A DNA stretch of 64,000 bases from Isoetes taiwanensis (lineage: Eukaryota > Streptophyta > Lycopodiopsida > Isoetales > Isoetaceae). The stretch is taken from the NCBI GenBank assembly GCA_021234155.1, contig JAJEKV010000047.1:6105071-6169070 (forward strand), in the 5' to 3' direction. A program made the position numbers and the translations under genes. Shown piece by piece: positions 47,327-58,957 of this stretch; position 1 is the stretch's first letter; each line of letters begins with the position of its first letter. The notes below the pieces were generated by a model. It had not been told where the DNA came from, made no database searches, and was given only the letters and a program-made list of their open reading frames with translations.

Positions 47327-48235
47327 GGAATAAAGCAGCTATATTAAGACAGAGCAAAAAAGGTATTTTGTGTTGTATGCTATAGACATTCATTACGTTA
47401 TTTATTGCTGTAAGTGGGATCATACTGTGGCATAGCAGGGTTTCAGAAACATTCCTTGCTTATTTAATGTTTGTTTGCCTTATTATGGAGATCAAAATGC
47501 AGTTTGTTTAGTGACCACGATTTTCATTATTCCAAGTATTGTGGTTCTTAGCTGCTATAGTCATTCACGGCACTATGTATTTTCTCAGATTGCCTTGATT
47601 GTTGGTCAGAGCAATGCGATACATTATTTTTCAAGATCTAGTTATTGCTTCTGGGAGCCTACTAGATACCATTTGTGGATATAATCTATCCAACGTATGA
47701 AGTTCAAATCGAAGCATTTTGGATTGAAAGATGGCGCATACAACTAAAGACATGTCATATCAGGTTTGAGGTTGAATGCTTCAAATATTTTTTGCATAAG
47801 ATGGTGAACAATATAAGCTCGTAGTGTTTTGAATATGCTTTCAAGGTTGGAAAAGTTTTATGTTAGAGCTGGTTACACATAAAAATGGGATTGTATTGGG
47901 GAATATTAATATTGCTGGTAACATTTATACTATCATTGATGCACTTATACTTTTAATGGATAAAATAGTCTTCTATGGCAAAGGAGATACAAAATGAAAT
48001 ACATTGGTTTGGTTGGAAAATTATATGTTTCTTAAAGAGTGTAGTGGAGGAAATGATCAGGTTTAAGGCTGAAAGAAAAAAGCTTAATGTTTATCATGTT
48101 TAAAGCTGTATGTTTATCATGTTTAAAGCTGAAAGGAAATTATCACGCTATAGAATTGATCCTCAACATGACCAGCTAGATCTGGGACTAAGAAATTAGT
48201 TCTCGTCTAATGGTTATTCTTGAGACCAAATATGT
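47327..48235 (+). repeat. Partial copy of the 3.24-kb unit
   Basis: Starts GGAATAAAGCAGCTATATTA, corresponding to 38244 onward, and runs to GAGACCAAATA (equivalent to about 39150). It joins the truncated gypsy element at 47326 without a target duplication. Confidence 0.88.
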
Positions 48236-49572
48236 AGCATAATAACAGGGGGTTTTCTTTGTGTTTTTGTACGCTTTCACTAAGGTTTTCCTATGATTTC
48301 GTGATGTATTCAAATGGATGTACTAATGCGTACATCTAGAGTGCACCATTTCTGAGCCATTGATTTTAGCCTTTTTTTTCCAATGGTCAACAACCAATGG
48401 CTCACAACAAAAGCCCTTTTTTGTGCATGTGGTGCATAATGGTCAACAACCAATGGCTCACAACAAAAGCCCTTTTTTTGTGTGTGTGGTGTATAATGGT
48501 CAACAACCAATGGCTCACAACAAAAGCCCTTTTTTTGTGCCTTTGGTGCACATGAAGGGCTTGAAGGGCGCATGTAGTGCAGTTTCCCCGCCGGCAACAC
48601 TTTTCTTATCATAACGTTTGATCCAGAGCTCTGTTTAAGATGATTTTTATTGCGTTGGAAAGCTCTCTCCGAGATCTTTTTGATAATGTATGATATGGAT
48701 ATGTTTGGTTAAGTTATCTATGCTAAAGCAGCAAGTTTTCGGCCGGGTTTGGTAGGCTTTCACATCCTACCAGCTGATTAATACAGGATTGCGCTATTGG
48801 ATATTGTTTTATGGCTCATTCCGAATGAAGCTTGCAAAAAAATTCATGCATTTTTAGATTTTGAGGCTTCTAGATCCTTGTGCTAACAAGCAGAAAAGTT
48901 TTCCACTTTGGTTTCTCACCACAAGAATCCATGGAGGCCAAAGGCTGCTGTTAAATTCCAGTTGAAAAATGTTTGTGTATGGGTGTTGCAAACTTTATGA
49001 CTTTCAGAATAATGGGATCAATCTGCTCTATCTTTATAATAACGTTTACTTATGTTCTATTTGTTTTATTGTGATGAAATTCAAAAGCTACAGGTGATGA
49101 AAGCCTCAAATGAATTCTAGTTTTTTTCTGGTTTGAATTCTAAAATTTGTGTCACACCAGGAGGGGGGGGGTGACGTCGAAGGGGCCAAATTTTTTTTTT
49201 TTGCAACACAAACCATTAACATCCAACATATAAAAATTAAATCCCCCAACACATAACAACCAAAACATAATAACCATTGACATTAACAACCAACACATAA
49301 CTACCATTGACATTAATTAACACAACCATTGGGTCCAACACATTTAAATTAAAATCCCCCTTAAACCCCCTTTGGTTTGGGTGCATATTCACACGGGGAG
49401 TGACGTAGGGCAGCGAGAGCCCTCATAATTGTATTTTGCACGTACGAAATCAACACCATATAGTATTCCGCTTGAAATCTTATAGTATTTTGCGAATCTT
49501 GTTATACAGTATAGCAAATTTTGTACTTGCATACCCCACAAACGAGGAACTTTATGTACGGTGTAGATTAAG
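48236..49572. other. 1.34-kb unique segment interrupting a unit copy
   Basis: Replaces about 70 bp of the unit sequence between GAGACCAAATA and AAGGATACAATTGG. It contains a 56-57-bp tandem repeat (48385-48545), an 8-9-nt G run with a GTGACGT motif near 49160-49176, a T run, and an ACATAACAACCA-type low-complexity stretch (49200-49330). No TIRs or coding sequence are evident. Confidence 0.6.
48385..48545. repeat. 56-57-bp tandem repeat, three copies
   Basis: GGTCAACAACCAATGGCTCA starts at 48385, 48441 and 48498, each followed by CAACAAAAGCCC and a T run. Confidence 0.92.
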
Positions 49573-50164
49573 GAATAAGGATACAATTGGTGATCAGTGA
49601 TAAACTGAGAGACCCAATGTACCTTTTGGCCCTTGCACATTTACCATTATAATGCTTATTGTGTTGGATAAGATGGTGAACAATATAAGCTCGTAGTGTT
49701 TTGAATATGCTTTCAAGGTTGGAAAAGTTTTATGTTAGAGCTGGTTACACATAAAAATGGGATTGTATTGGGGAATATTAATATTGCTGGTAACATTTAT
49801 ACTATCATTGATGCACTTATACTTTTAATGGATAAAATAGTCTTCTATGGCAAAGGAGATACAAAATGAAATACATTGGTTTGGTTGGAAAATTATATGT
49901 TTCTTAAAGAGTGTAGTGGAGGAAATGATCAGGTTTAAGGCTGAAAGAAAAAAGCTTAATGTTTATCATGTTTAAAGCTGTATGTTTATCATGTTTAAAG
50001 CTGAAAGGAAATTATCACGCTATAGAATTGATCCTCAACATGACCAGCTAGATCTGGGACTAAGAAATTAGTTCTCGTCTAATGGTTATTCTTGAGACCA
50101 AATAAGAAGTCTATAATGCTGAAAACGTTAATATTCCAGTATCCTTTCTTGTTAAATGTCACCT
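49573..50164 (+). repeat. Rearranged partial unit copies
   Basis: 49573-49662 matches the start of block A (to ATAATGCTTATTGTGT), then jumps to ATAAGATGGTGAACAATATA (49671), the position equivalent to 38712, and continues colinear to 50164. This jump shows an internal rearrangement of unit copies. Confidence 0.85.
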
Positions 50165-50757
50165 CAGGGCAAAAGGATACAATTGGTGATCAGTGATAAA
50201 CTGAGAGACCCAATGTACCTTTTGGCCCTTGCACATTTACCATTATAATGCTTATTGTGTATTGATTGGCTGCAGGTACGGGTTCTCTCCTCCAATTGTC
50301 TCTATTTTGCTGTTAGAGTTGGCGTTAACGTGGAAATGGAATAACTGGATGCGTAAGAGATGCAATAAGTTGCACTTTGATAAAGACAGAGATAAGATAT
50401 ATGAATACATACTATATAAGAATGTTATTGAATGCTCTATATTTTGTACGTATGGCACTTCATACTCACACTTTGAGAATACATAATGCGTTTTAAGTTA
50501 AACACATTGTATACTTTATACTCTAAAATTTGAGATTTATACTTTACACGTTAAATTTGAGATTTACACTTTATGGAATTTGTTTTTTGAATCCAGGAAT
50601 TTGTATGGGCTAATGGTTTGGAGAGTGCCTGATGTGGCCTGGTTTAAAAACCAGGGTGGATATTTGGAAATATGATCTTGCCTTGAACAAGGTTCTTTTA
50701 AAGTAATTGTACTTTAATTGTGACTGTAGTCCTGGTAAGAACATGTACGAAGAAGAA

Positions 50758-51230
50758 ATTGTGATTTCCACTTGCTGGAGTTATCTGGCAAACGCATCTC
50801 TTCTACAAACCAGGTTAGTTTGAAAATTATTGCTTTTGGACAGAAAAAATAGGTTTTGCTACCATATGTTTTGGTAAATGGCCCATAGCCTATAAAATGA
50901 TAGTGCATTATGCAATATCAGGCTGTCCATTGGTACTTAAGGCCCACTGTGCCCCATGTACTTCACATTTTAAAATCCTGATAATCTGTCAGGTCTTGAA
51001 CTAGTCCATTGTACTAGCTCTCGAATAATCTGCTAATGCGGATATGGTATTTGGTCCACTGCACCTTATACTATTAAAATACAAATAATACAATAACTTG
51101 ATGCTGAATTATAGATTCTATGAATCTACTTTCTTCTGGTGTAAGGAAGTAGGACCCCTCTGTTTATAAGGGGGGTCCTACTTTCCTTATAAAAAGAGGT
51201 GTCCTACATCCTGAGGGAGGGATTGTGGGA
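50758..51230 (+). repeat. 470-bp bridge segment with hairpin and TATA-like box
   Basis: Present in tandem copies 2 and 3 (second at 53998-54468), absent in copies where block A meets a long GAA tract directly (39799, 57274). It is flanked by GAAGAA on both sides. It contains AAGTAGGACCCC (51147-51158) and GGGGTCCTACTT (51172-51183), a 12-bp perfect inverted repeat, then CCTTATAAAAAGAGG (51185-51199) and ends GTGGGA before the GAA tract. It looks like the promoter/R region of a short LTR, but this is inference. Confidence 0.6.
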
Positions 51231-51258
51231 GAAGAAGAAGAAGAAGAAGAAGAAGAAG
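51231..51258. repeat. Short (GAA)n tract in unit copy 2
   Basis: Nine to ten GAA units preceding GAATATTCTCTTTG. Confidence 0.92.
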
Positions 51259-53404
51259 AGAATATTCTCTTTGAATCTTTGAATCATTGCGGAAGAAAAG
51301 GTTGTAAGGAATTTGTTGCCCAAATATCTAAAAGAAAGTCTATTCTTGTGTTACTTCAATATCATTACTTGGTATTACATTGGAGAAAAGATGGCTCTAT
51401 GTCCTTGCAAGTGGATCCTTTGTTGTTGTACACATTAGGGAGAACATTGTACCATTATGGGTAAAGTGGCCTTTGGGTTATACATAGACCACATTTAGCT
51501 GCTATTAAATGCTTAAAACTACCTTACCTTGGAAAAAGCAATCCTTCTACCTTAATTGGGTAGGCATTTAACATTTGAATTTGACCATTCTAAAGATGGA
51601 TAACTATAAAAGCATTTTAATGGTTGAAAAGACGTTTTTGTATTTTACACTATAAGTGCTATGTGCAAATGACATTTGATAAAGGTCTATTTGGAATTTT
51701 GGCTCTTGAATGGTTGCCATGCAAGTATGGAAACATATCCTAGACTATAATGCAAGATAAAAACACGTAAAGGAAAAAGCGTTACTTTTTTATGTCTTTC
51801 AATAGCTTTTTGCAAAAACTTATTCACATGCTTACGGCATGGGGACCTAAAGAAAAAAGTGTCTTTTTTTATGGCTTTCAATAGCTTTTTGCAAAAACTT
51901 ATTCACATGCTTACGGTTTGGTCCATGGAGGCCGATGCTTTTGAAAATATAATGGTTGGATCTAACACAAAAGAAAAAGGTCCTTTTGTTTCGTCAAAAT
52001 ATATTTTTGGATAAAATGAGTTAGGGCTCTCGAGGTCTTTGTAAACCAAAATGGTCGCCGAAAAGGGCAAAGTCTTTTTGCTTGGAAACCAAATTGTAAG
52101 AGAGAGATCGATCCGCACTAAGAAGGCCAATATCATGCCAACATGCCGAATTTGTTTGCCAAGTGTATGGTTCATGGGAAGATCTGGCTATAAAATACAG
52201 CTATGTGGAGTCGCCTCCTGCAAAATATGGCCTGCAAAATTTCGTTTTGCCTTATAAGGCTCTACCAAGATATTACATGCATCTTTCGAATCTGAGTTAA
52301 AGACATGTTTTTTGCCGAAATGGCCTGCTTATGTAGAGCATGATAAGATTTTCCGCATGCGGTCGACCACCTAAAATATGGAGCTCTATACTTTGTGGTT
52401 GATAGCTCTAGAATACATACAATCTTTGCCTTGATCTTTGGAAAGCAGCTATATTAAGACAGAGCAAAAAAGGTATTTTGTGTTGTATGCTATAGACATT
52501 CATTACGTTATTTATTGCTGTAAGTGGGATCATACTGTGGCATAGCAGGGTTTCAGAAACATTCCTTGCTTATTTAATGTTTGTTTGCCTTATTATGGAG
52601 ATCAAAATGCAGTTTGTTTAGTGACCACAGATTTCATTATTCCAAGTATTGTGGTTCTTAGTCGCTATAGTCATTCACGACTATGTATTTTCTCAGATTG
52701 CCTTGATTGTTGGTCAGAGCAATGCGATACATTATTTTTCAAGATCTAGTTATTGCTTCTGGGAGCCTACTAGATACCATTTGTGGATATAATCTATCCA
52801 ACGTATGAAGTTCAAATCGAAGCATTTTGGATTGAAAGATGGCGCATACAACTAAAGACATGTCATATCAGGTTTGAGGTTGAATGCTTCAAATATTTTT
52901 TGCATAAGATGGTGAACAATATAAGCTCGTAGTGTTTTGAATATGCTTTCAAGGTTGGAAAAGTTTTATGTTAGAGCTGGTTACACATAAAAATGGGATT
53001 GTATTGGGGAATATTAATATTGCTGGTAACATTTATACTATCATTGATGCACTTATACTTTTAATGGATAAAATAGTCTTCTATGGCAAAGGAGATACAA
53101 AATGAAATACATTGGTTTGGTTGGAAAATTATATGTTTCTTAAAGAGTGTAGTGGAGGAAATGATCAGGTTTAAGGCTGAAAGAAAAAAGCTTAATGTTT
53201 ATCATGTTTAAAGCTGTATGTTTATCATGTTTAAAGCTGAAAGGAAATTATCACGCTATAGAATTGATCCTCAACATGACCAGCTAGATCTGGGACTAAG
53301 AAATTAGTTCTCGCCTAATGGTTATTCTTGAGACCAAATAAGAAGTCTATAATGCTTTGAAAAACGTTAATATTCCAAAGATCCTTTCTTGTTAAATGTC
53401 ACCT

Positions 53405-56400
53405 CAGGGCAAAAGGATACAATTGGTGATCAGTGATAAACTGAGAGACCCAATGTACCTTTTGGCCCTTGCACATTTACCATTATAATGCTTATTGTGT
53501 ATTGATTGGCTGCAGGTACGGGTTCTCTCCTCCAATTGTCTCTATTTTGCTGTTAGAGTTGGCGTTAACGTGGAAATGGAATAACTGGATGCGTAAGAGA
53601 TGCAATAAGTTGCACTTTGATAAAGACAGAGATAAGATATATGAATACATACTATATAAGAATGTTATTGAATGCTCTATATTTTGTACGTATGGCACTT
53701 CATACTCACACTTTGAGAATACATAATGCGTTTTAAGTTAAACACATTGTATACTTTATACTCTAAAATTTGAGATTTATACTTTACACGTTAAATTTGA
53801 GATTTACACTTTATGGAATTTGTTTTTTGAATCCAGGAATTTGTATGGGCTAATGGTTTGGAGAGTGCTCGATGTGGCCCCGGTTTAAAAACCGGGGATA
53901 TTTGGAAATATGATCTTGCCTTGAACAAGGTTCTTTTAAAAGTAATTGTACTTTAATTGTGGATCGTAGTCCCGGTAAGAACATGTACGAAGAAGAAATT
54001 GTGATTTCCACTTGTTGGAGTTATCCGCAAACGATCTCTTCTACAAACCAAAGTTAGTTTGAAAATTATTGCTTTTGGACGAGAAAAAATAGGTTTTGCT
54101 ACCATATGTTTTGGTAAATGGCCCATAGCCTATAAAATGATAGTGCATTATGCAATATCGGTCATCCATTGGTACTTAAGGCCCACTGTGCCCCATGTAC
54201 TTCACATTTTAAAATCCCGATAATCATCGGGGTCTTGAACTAGTCCATTGTACTAGCTCTCGAATAATCTGCTAATCGATATGGTATTTGGTCCACTTTG
54301 CACCTTATACTATTAAAATACAAATAATACAATAACTTGATGCTGAATTATAGATTCTACGAATCTACTTTCTTCTGGTGTAAGGAAGTAGGACCCCTCT
54401 GTTTATAAGGGGGTCCTACTTTCCTTATAAAAAGAGGTGTCCTACATCCTGAGGGAGGGATTGTGGGAGAAGAAGAAGAAGAAGAAGAAGAAGAAGAGAA
54501 TATTCTCTTTGAATCTTTGAATCATTGCGGAAGAAAAGGTTGTAAGGAATTTGTTGCCCAAATATCTAAAAGAAAGTCTATTCTTGTGTTACTTCAATAT
54601 CATTACTTGGTATTACATTGGAGAAAAGATGGCTCTATGTCCTTGCAAGTGGATCCTTTGTTGTTGTACACATTAGGGAGAACATTGTACCATTATGGGT
54701 AAAGTGGCCTTTGGGTTATACATAGACCACATTTAGCTGCTATTAAATGCTTAAAACTACCTTACCTTGGAAAAAGCAATCCTTCTACCTTAATTGGGTA
54801 GGCATTTAACATTTGAATTTGACCATTCTAAAGATGGATAACTATAAAAGCATTTTAATGGTTGAAAAGACGTTTTTGTATTTTACACTATAAGTGCTAT
54901 GTGCAAATGACATTTGATAAAGGTCTATTTGGAATTTTGGCTCTTGAATGGTTGCCATGCAAGTATGGAAACATATCCTAGACTATAATGCAAGATAAAA
55001 ACACGAAGACTTGTAATGTTTTTGGTATTTAGAAGTTGTACATGTGGACCTAAAGGAAAAAGCGTTACTTTTTTATGTCTTTCAATAGCTTTTTGCAAAA
55101 ACTTATTCACATGCTTACGGCATGGGGACCTAAAGAAAAAAGTGTCTTTTTTTATGGCTTTCAATAGCTTTTTGCAAAAACTTATTCACATGCTTACGGT
55201 TTGGTCCATGGAGGCCGATGCTTTTGAAAATATAATGGTTGGATCTAACACAAAAGAAAAAGGTCCTTTTGTTTCGTCAAAATATATTTTTGGATAAAAT
55301 GAGTTAGGGCTCTCAGAGGTGCTGTGGCGCCAAAATGGTCGCCGAAAGGGCAAAGTCTTTTTTGCTGGAAACCAGCTGTAAGAGAGAGATCGATCTGCAC
55401 TAAGAAGGCCAATATCATGCCAACATGCCGAATTTGCTGCCAAGTGTATGGTTCATGGGAAGATCTGGCTATAAAATACAGCTATGTGGAGTCGCCTCCT
55501 GCAAAATATGGCCTGCAAAATTTCGTTTTGCCTTATAAGGCTCTACCAAGATATTACATGCATCTTTCGAATCTGAAAGTTAAAGACATGTTTTTTTTAA
55601 AATGGCCCCGCTTATGTAGAGCATGATAAGATTTTCCGCATGATTCGACCACCTAAAATATGGAGCTCTATACTTTGTGGTTGATAGCTCTAGAATACAT
55701 ACAATGCTGCCTTGATGCTGGAATAAAGCAGCTATATTAAGACAGAGCAAAAAAGGTATTTTGTGTTGTATGCTATAGACATTCATTACGTTATTTATTG
55801 CTGTAAGTGGGATCATACTGTGGCATAGCAGGGTTTCAGAAACATTCCTTGCTTATTTAATGTTTGTTTGCCTTATTATGGAGATCAAAATGCAGTTTGT
55901 TTAGTGACCACAGATTTCATTATTCCAAGTATTGTGGTTCTTAGTCGCTATAGTCATTCACGGCACTATGTATCTTCTCGCATTGCCTTGATTGTTGGTC
56001 GAGCAATGCGATACATTATTTTCAAGATCTAGTTATTGCTTCTGGGAGCCTACTAGATACCATTTGTGGATATAATCTATCCAACGTATGAAGTTCAAAT
56101 CGAAGCATTTTGGATTGAAAGATGGCGCATACAACTAAAGACATGTCATATCAGGTTTGGGGTTGAATGCTTCAAATATTTTGCATAAGATGGTGAACAA
56201 TATAAGCTCGTAGTGTTTTGAATATGCTTTCAAGGTTGGAAAAGTTTTATGTTAGAGCTGGTTACACATAAAAATGGGATTGTATTGGGGAATATTAATA
56301 TTGCTGGTAACATTTATACTATCATTGATGCACTTATACTTTTAATGGATAAAATAGTCTTCTATGGCAAAGGAGATACAAAATGAAATACATTGGTTTG

Positions 56401-56689
56401 GTTGGAAAATTATATGTTTCTTAAAGAGTGTAGTGGAGGAAATGATCGGGTTTAAAATTTGAAAAGAAAAAAAAAGCTTAATGTTTATCATGTTTAAAGT
56501 CAGTATGTTTATCATGTTTAAAAGTCGAAAGGAAATTATCACGCTATAGAATTGATCCTCAACATGACCAAATAGATCTGGGACTAAGAAATTAGTTCTC
56601 GTCTAATGGTTATTCTTGAGACCAAATAAGAAGTCTATAATCTTTGAAAACGTTAATATTCCAAAGATCCTTTCTTGTTAAATGTCACC
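53405..56689 (+). repeat. Tandem unit copy 3, 3285 bp
   Basis: Head-to-tail successor of the 50165-53404 copy with the same order of segments (bridge 53998-54468, hairpin 54386-54397/54410-54421, GAA 54469-54496). Differences from copy 2 cluster at CTG/CAG/CCWGG sites. Confidence 0.9.
54469..54496. repeat. Short (GAA)n tract in unit copy 3
   Basis: Same position and nearly the same length as the tract at 51231-51258. Confidence 0.92.
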
Positions 56690-57273
56690 TCGGGGCAAAG
56701 GATACAATTGGTGATCGATGATAAACCGAGAGACCCAATGTACCTTTTGGCCCTTGCACATTTACCATTATAATGCTAATTGTGTATTGATTGGCTGCAG
56801 GTACGGGTTCTCTCCTCCAATTGTCTCTATTTTGCTGTTAGAGTTGGCGTTAACGTGGAAATGGAATAACTGGATGCGTAAGAGATGCAATAAGTTGCAC
56901 TTTGATAAAGACAGAGATAAGATATATGAATACATACTATATAAGAATGTTATTGAATGCTCTATATTTTGTACGTATGGCACTTCATACTCACACTTTG
57001 AGAATACATAATGCGTTTTAAGTTAAACACATTGTATACTTTATACTCTAAAATTTGAGATTTATACTTTACACGTTAAATTTGAGATTTACACTTTATG
57101 GAATTTGTTTTTTGAATCCAGGAATTTGTATGGGCTAATGGTTTGGAGAGTGCCTGATGTGGCCTGGTTTAAAAACCAGGGTGGATATTTGGAAATATGA
57201 TCTTGCCTTGAACAAGGTTCTTTTAAAGTAATTGTACTTTAATTGTGACTGTAGTCCTGGTAAGAACATGTAC
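56690..57273 (+). repeat. Block A, start of an incomplete fourth tandem unit
   Basis: Begins CGGGGCAAAGGATACAATTG and is colinear with 50165-50750 up to AACATGTACGAAG. The unit is then cut short at a GAA tract. Confidence 0.9.
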
Positions 57274-57332
57274 GAAGAAGAAGAAGAAGAAGAAGAAGAA
57301 GAAGAAGAAGAAGAAGAAGAAGAAGAAGAAGA
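57274..57332. repeat. (GAA)n microsatellite ending the tandem array
   Basis: About 20 units followed by GAGGAATATTCTCTTTGAAT, then sequence different from the other copies. Confidence 0.95.
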
Positions 57333-58851
57333 GGAATATTCTCTTTGAATCTTCTTTTCTTTGTTTAGAACTTTGAGAAAAACGATGACACACAACTTAT
57401 TTTGTTGTATGGCATTTTGATTGGCCTATATGACCAAGTGGGGCAAAACAAACTTACATGATTATTTACAAAAAAGTTCTCTAGAATTCAATTGTGGAAA
57501 GCATGGAGACAATAGTGCAAATAGCTAGTTGGTATTTCAAGTTTATTGAATTGAAGATTTGCATGCACTGAATGGTAATGGCGGGAAATTTTATAACTTT
57601 GAAATGCATTGGAAAATGGAGAGTGTCAATGTTGTTATGGGCCTATGATTCAATCTCGCTTATGGTAAAAGAATGACCGGAAAGGCAAACAGGGATATGT
57701 ATTTATGTAGAACATCTCCATTGTTTGGTGGTCTTTTGATCTTCAAAACATTGAAATGAGATAATCTAGATGTTGACATGTCCAAAAACTTAATGGGAAG
57801 GACAAAGATATTTATTGCTTTGAAAAGTTTATGGTTGCATATAAAGACACGTTAAAGCAAAAAAGAGAGACATATGGTTGTTGCATGGTTTTACTTTTAT
57901 GAAAAAGCAAAAAGCTCTTTGAGAGTACACGGGATCATTTTGAAAAAAAAGCAAAGAAGCAAAAGCACCTATAGGCATAATTATGAGTTACGGCTTTGCC
58001 TTGGAGAATGAAAGTAAGGTAACAGATATTTTCTATCACGTTTTTCTCTAAGACATTGGAATAAAAATAGTAGGTACATATACATGGTTTATTGTGGCAC
58101 GTTTATGGCGCCAAGAATGGAGAGCCTGGAATGGTGCCGTTCATGATAATTTACTTTTGTAGAACTTGGGGCTTCGCCCAGCGCATATTTTTGGCGCCCA
58201 AATAGCTGCCTGTTGGAAATGTCGGCCTGATGCCAACATGAAATGGTCTAACTCAGAGATTCGTGGCCAAAATCAGAACTACAATATGCCGATTTGCTCT
58301 GCTCTGGAGGTATGCGGCTTACGTGTTTGATAGCTGAAAATGGTAATATGAATATGCTCTGATATGCTTTTTGAAAAATCGTGATACAAAATGGCCACTT
58401 TATCTGTTCGGAGGTGGATTATTCATGCAATAAGACAAGGAATTGACATTAGAGATCGATTAACAGGCTTATAAAACATGCTAGATCTGTGGACTAGCAT
58501 TCAGGCTGCCATCATGCAGGCTACATTTCGAATATTGGGATGCTTCCATACATACAAGCATCTCAACAAAGGAAAAACACAGGTCTGGATCTGCTATACT
58601 GAGGTGTGAAAATGCCTTACTTTTATCATACACTAGATTGATGCATACACTTAGTTTATGCTTTCACTGTTTTTATGTTTGCACACTTCCATAGCATGCT
58701 TTATGATGTCGTTGGGCTTTAAAACAGGCATATACATGATGCTTCAACCATATGCATATGCATATACTTTATGCTTTATGTGCCACTGTGTTTTATGCTT
58801 TATGCTTATGCTCTATGCTTAGGCTGCCACTATGCTTTATGTTTTACATAA
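57333..58851. other. Unique non-coding segment between two GAA tracts
   Basis: Only the first about 25 bp (GAATATTCTCTTTGAATCTT) matches other post-GAA flanks. It ends in a low-complexity stretch of TTATGCTTTATGC-type units (about 58640-58850). Phrases near 58190-58310 (CCAAATAGCTGCC, ATGCCAACATG) recall the unit family, so it may be a diverged relative. No gene recognised. Confidence 0.5.
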
Positions 58852-58957
58852 AGAAGAAGAAGAAGAAGAAGAAGAAGAAGAAGAAGAAGAAGAAGAAGAA
58901 GAAGAAGAAGAAGAAGAAGAAGAAGAAGAAGAAGAAGAAGAAGAAGAAGAAGAAGAA
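58852..58957. repeat. (GAA)n microsatellite, 35 units
   Basis: Immediately precedes the second copy of the truncated LINE RT, just as at 39799-39915. Confidence 0.95.

Larger units (their letters stand above)
50165..53404 (+). repeat. Tandem unit copy 2, 3240 bp
   Basis: Starts AGGGCAAAAGGATACAATTG and is followed head to tail by the next copy. Order within the unit: block A (50165-50757), 470-bp bridge, short GAA tract (51231-51258), GAGAATATTCTC segment and the remainder. No recognisable protein domain. Short ORFs (MHIYHYN... at 50229, MGEEEEE... at 51225) recur in each copy, but their best explanation is shared descent. Confidence 0.9.

Noticed and set aside
50229-50486. ORFs conserved in every 3.24-kb unit copy
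   Set aside because: Conservation includes the non-coding flanks and both strands equally, so it reflects recent duplication rather than coding constraint. No domain is recognised.
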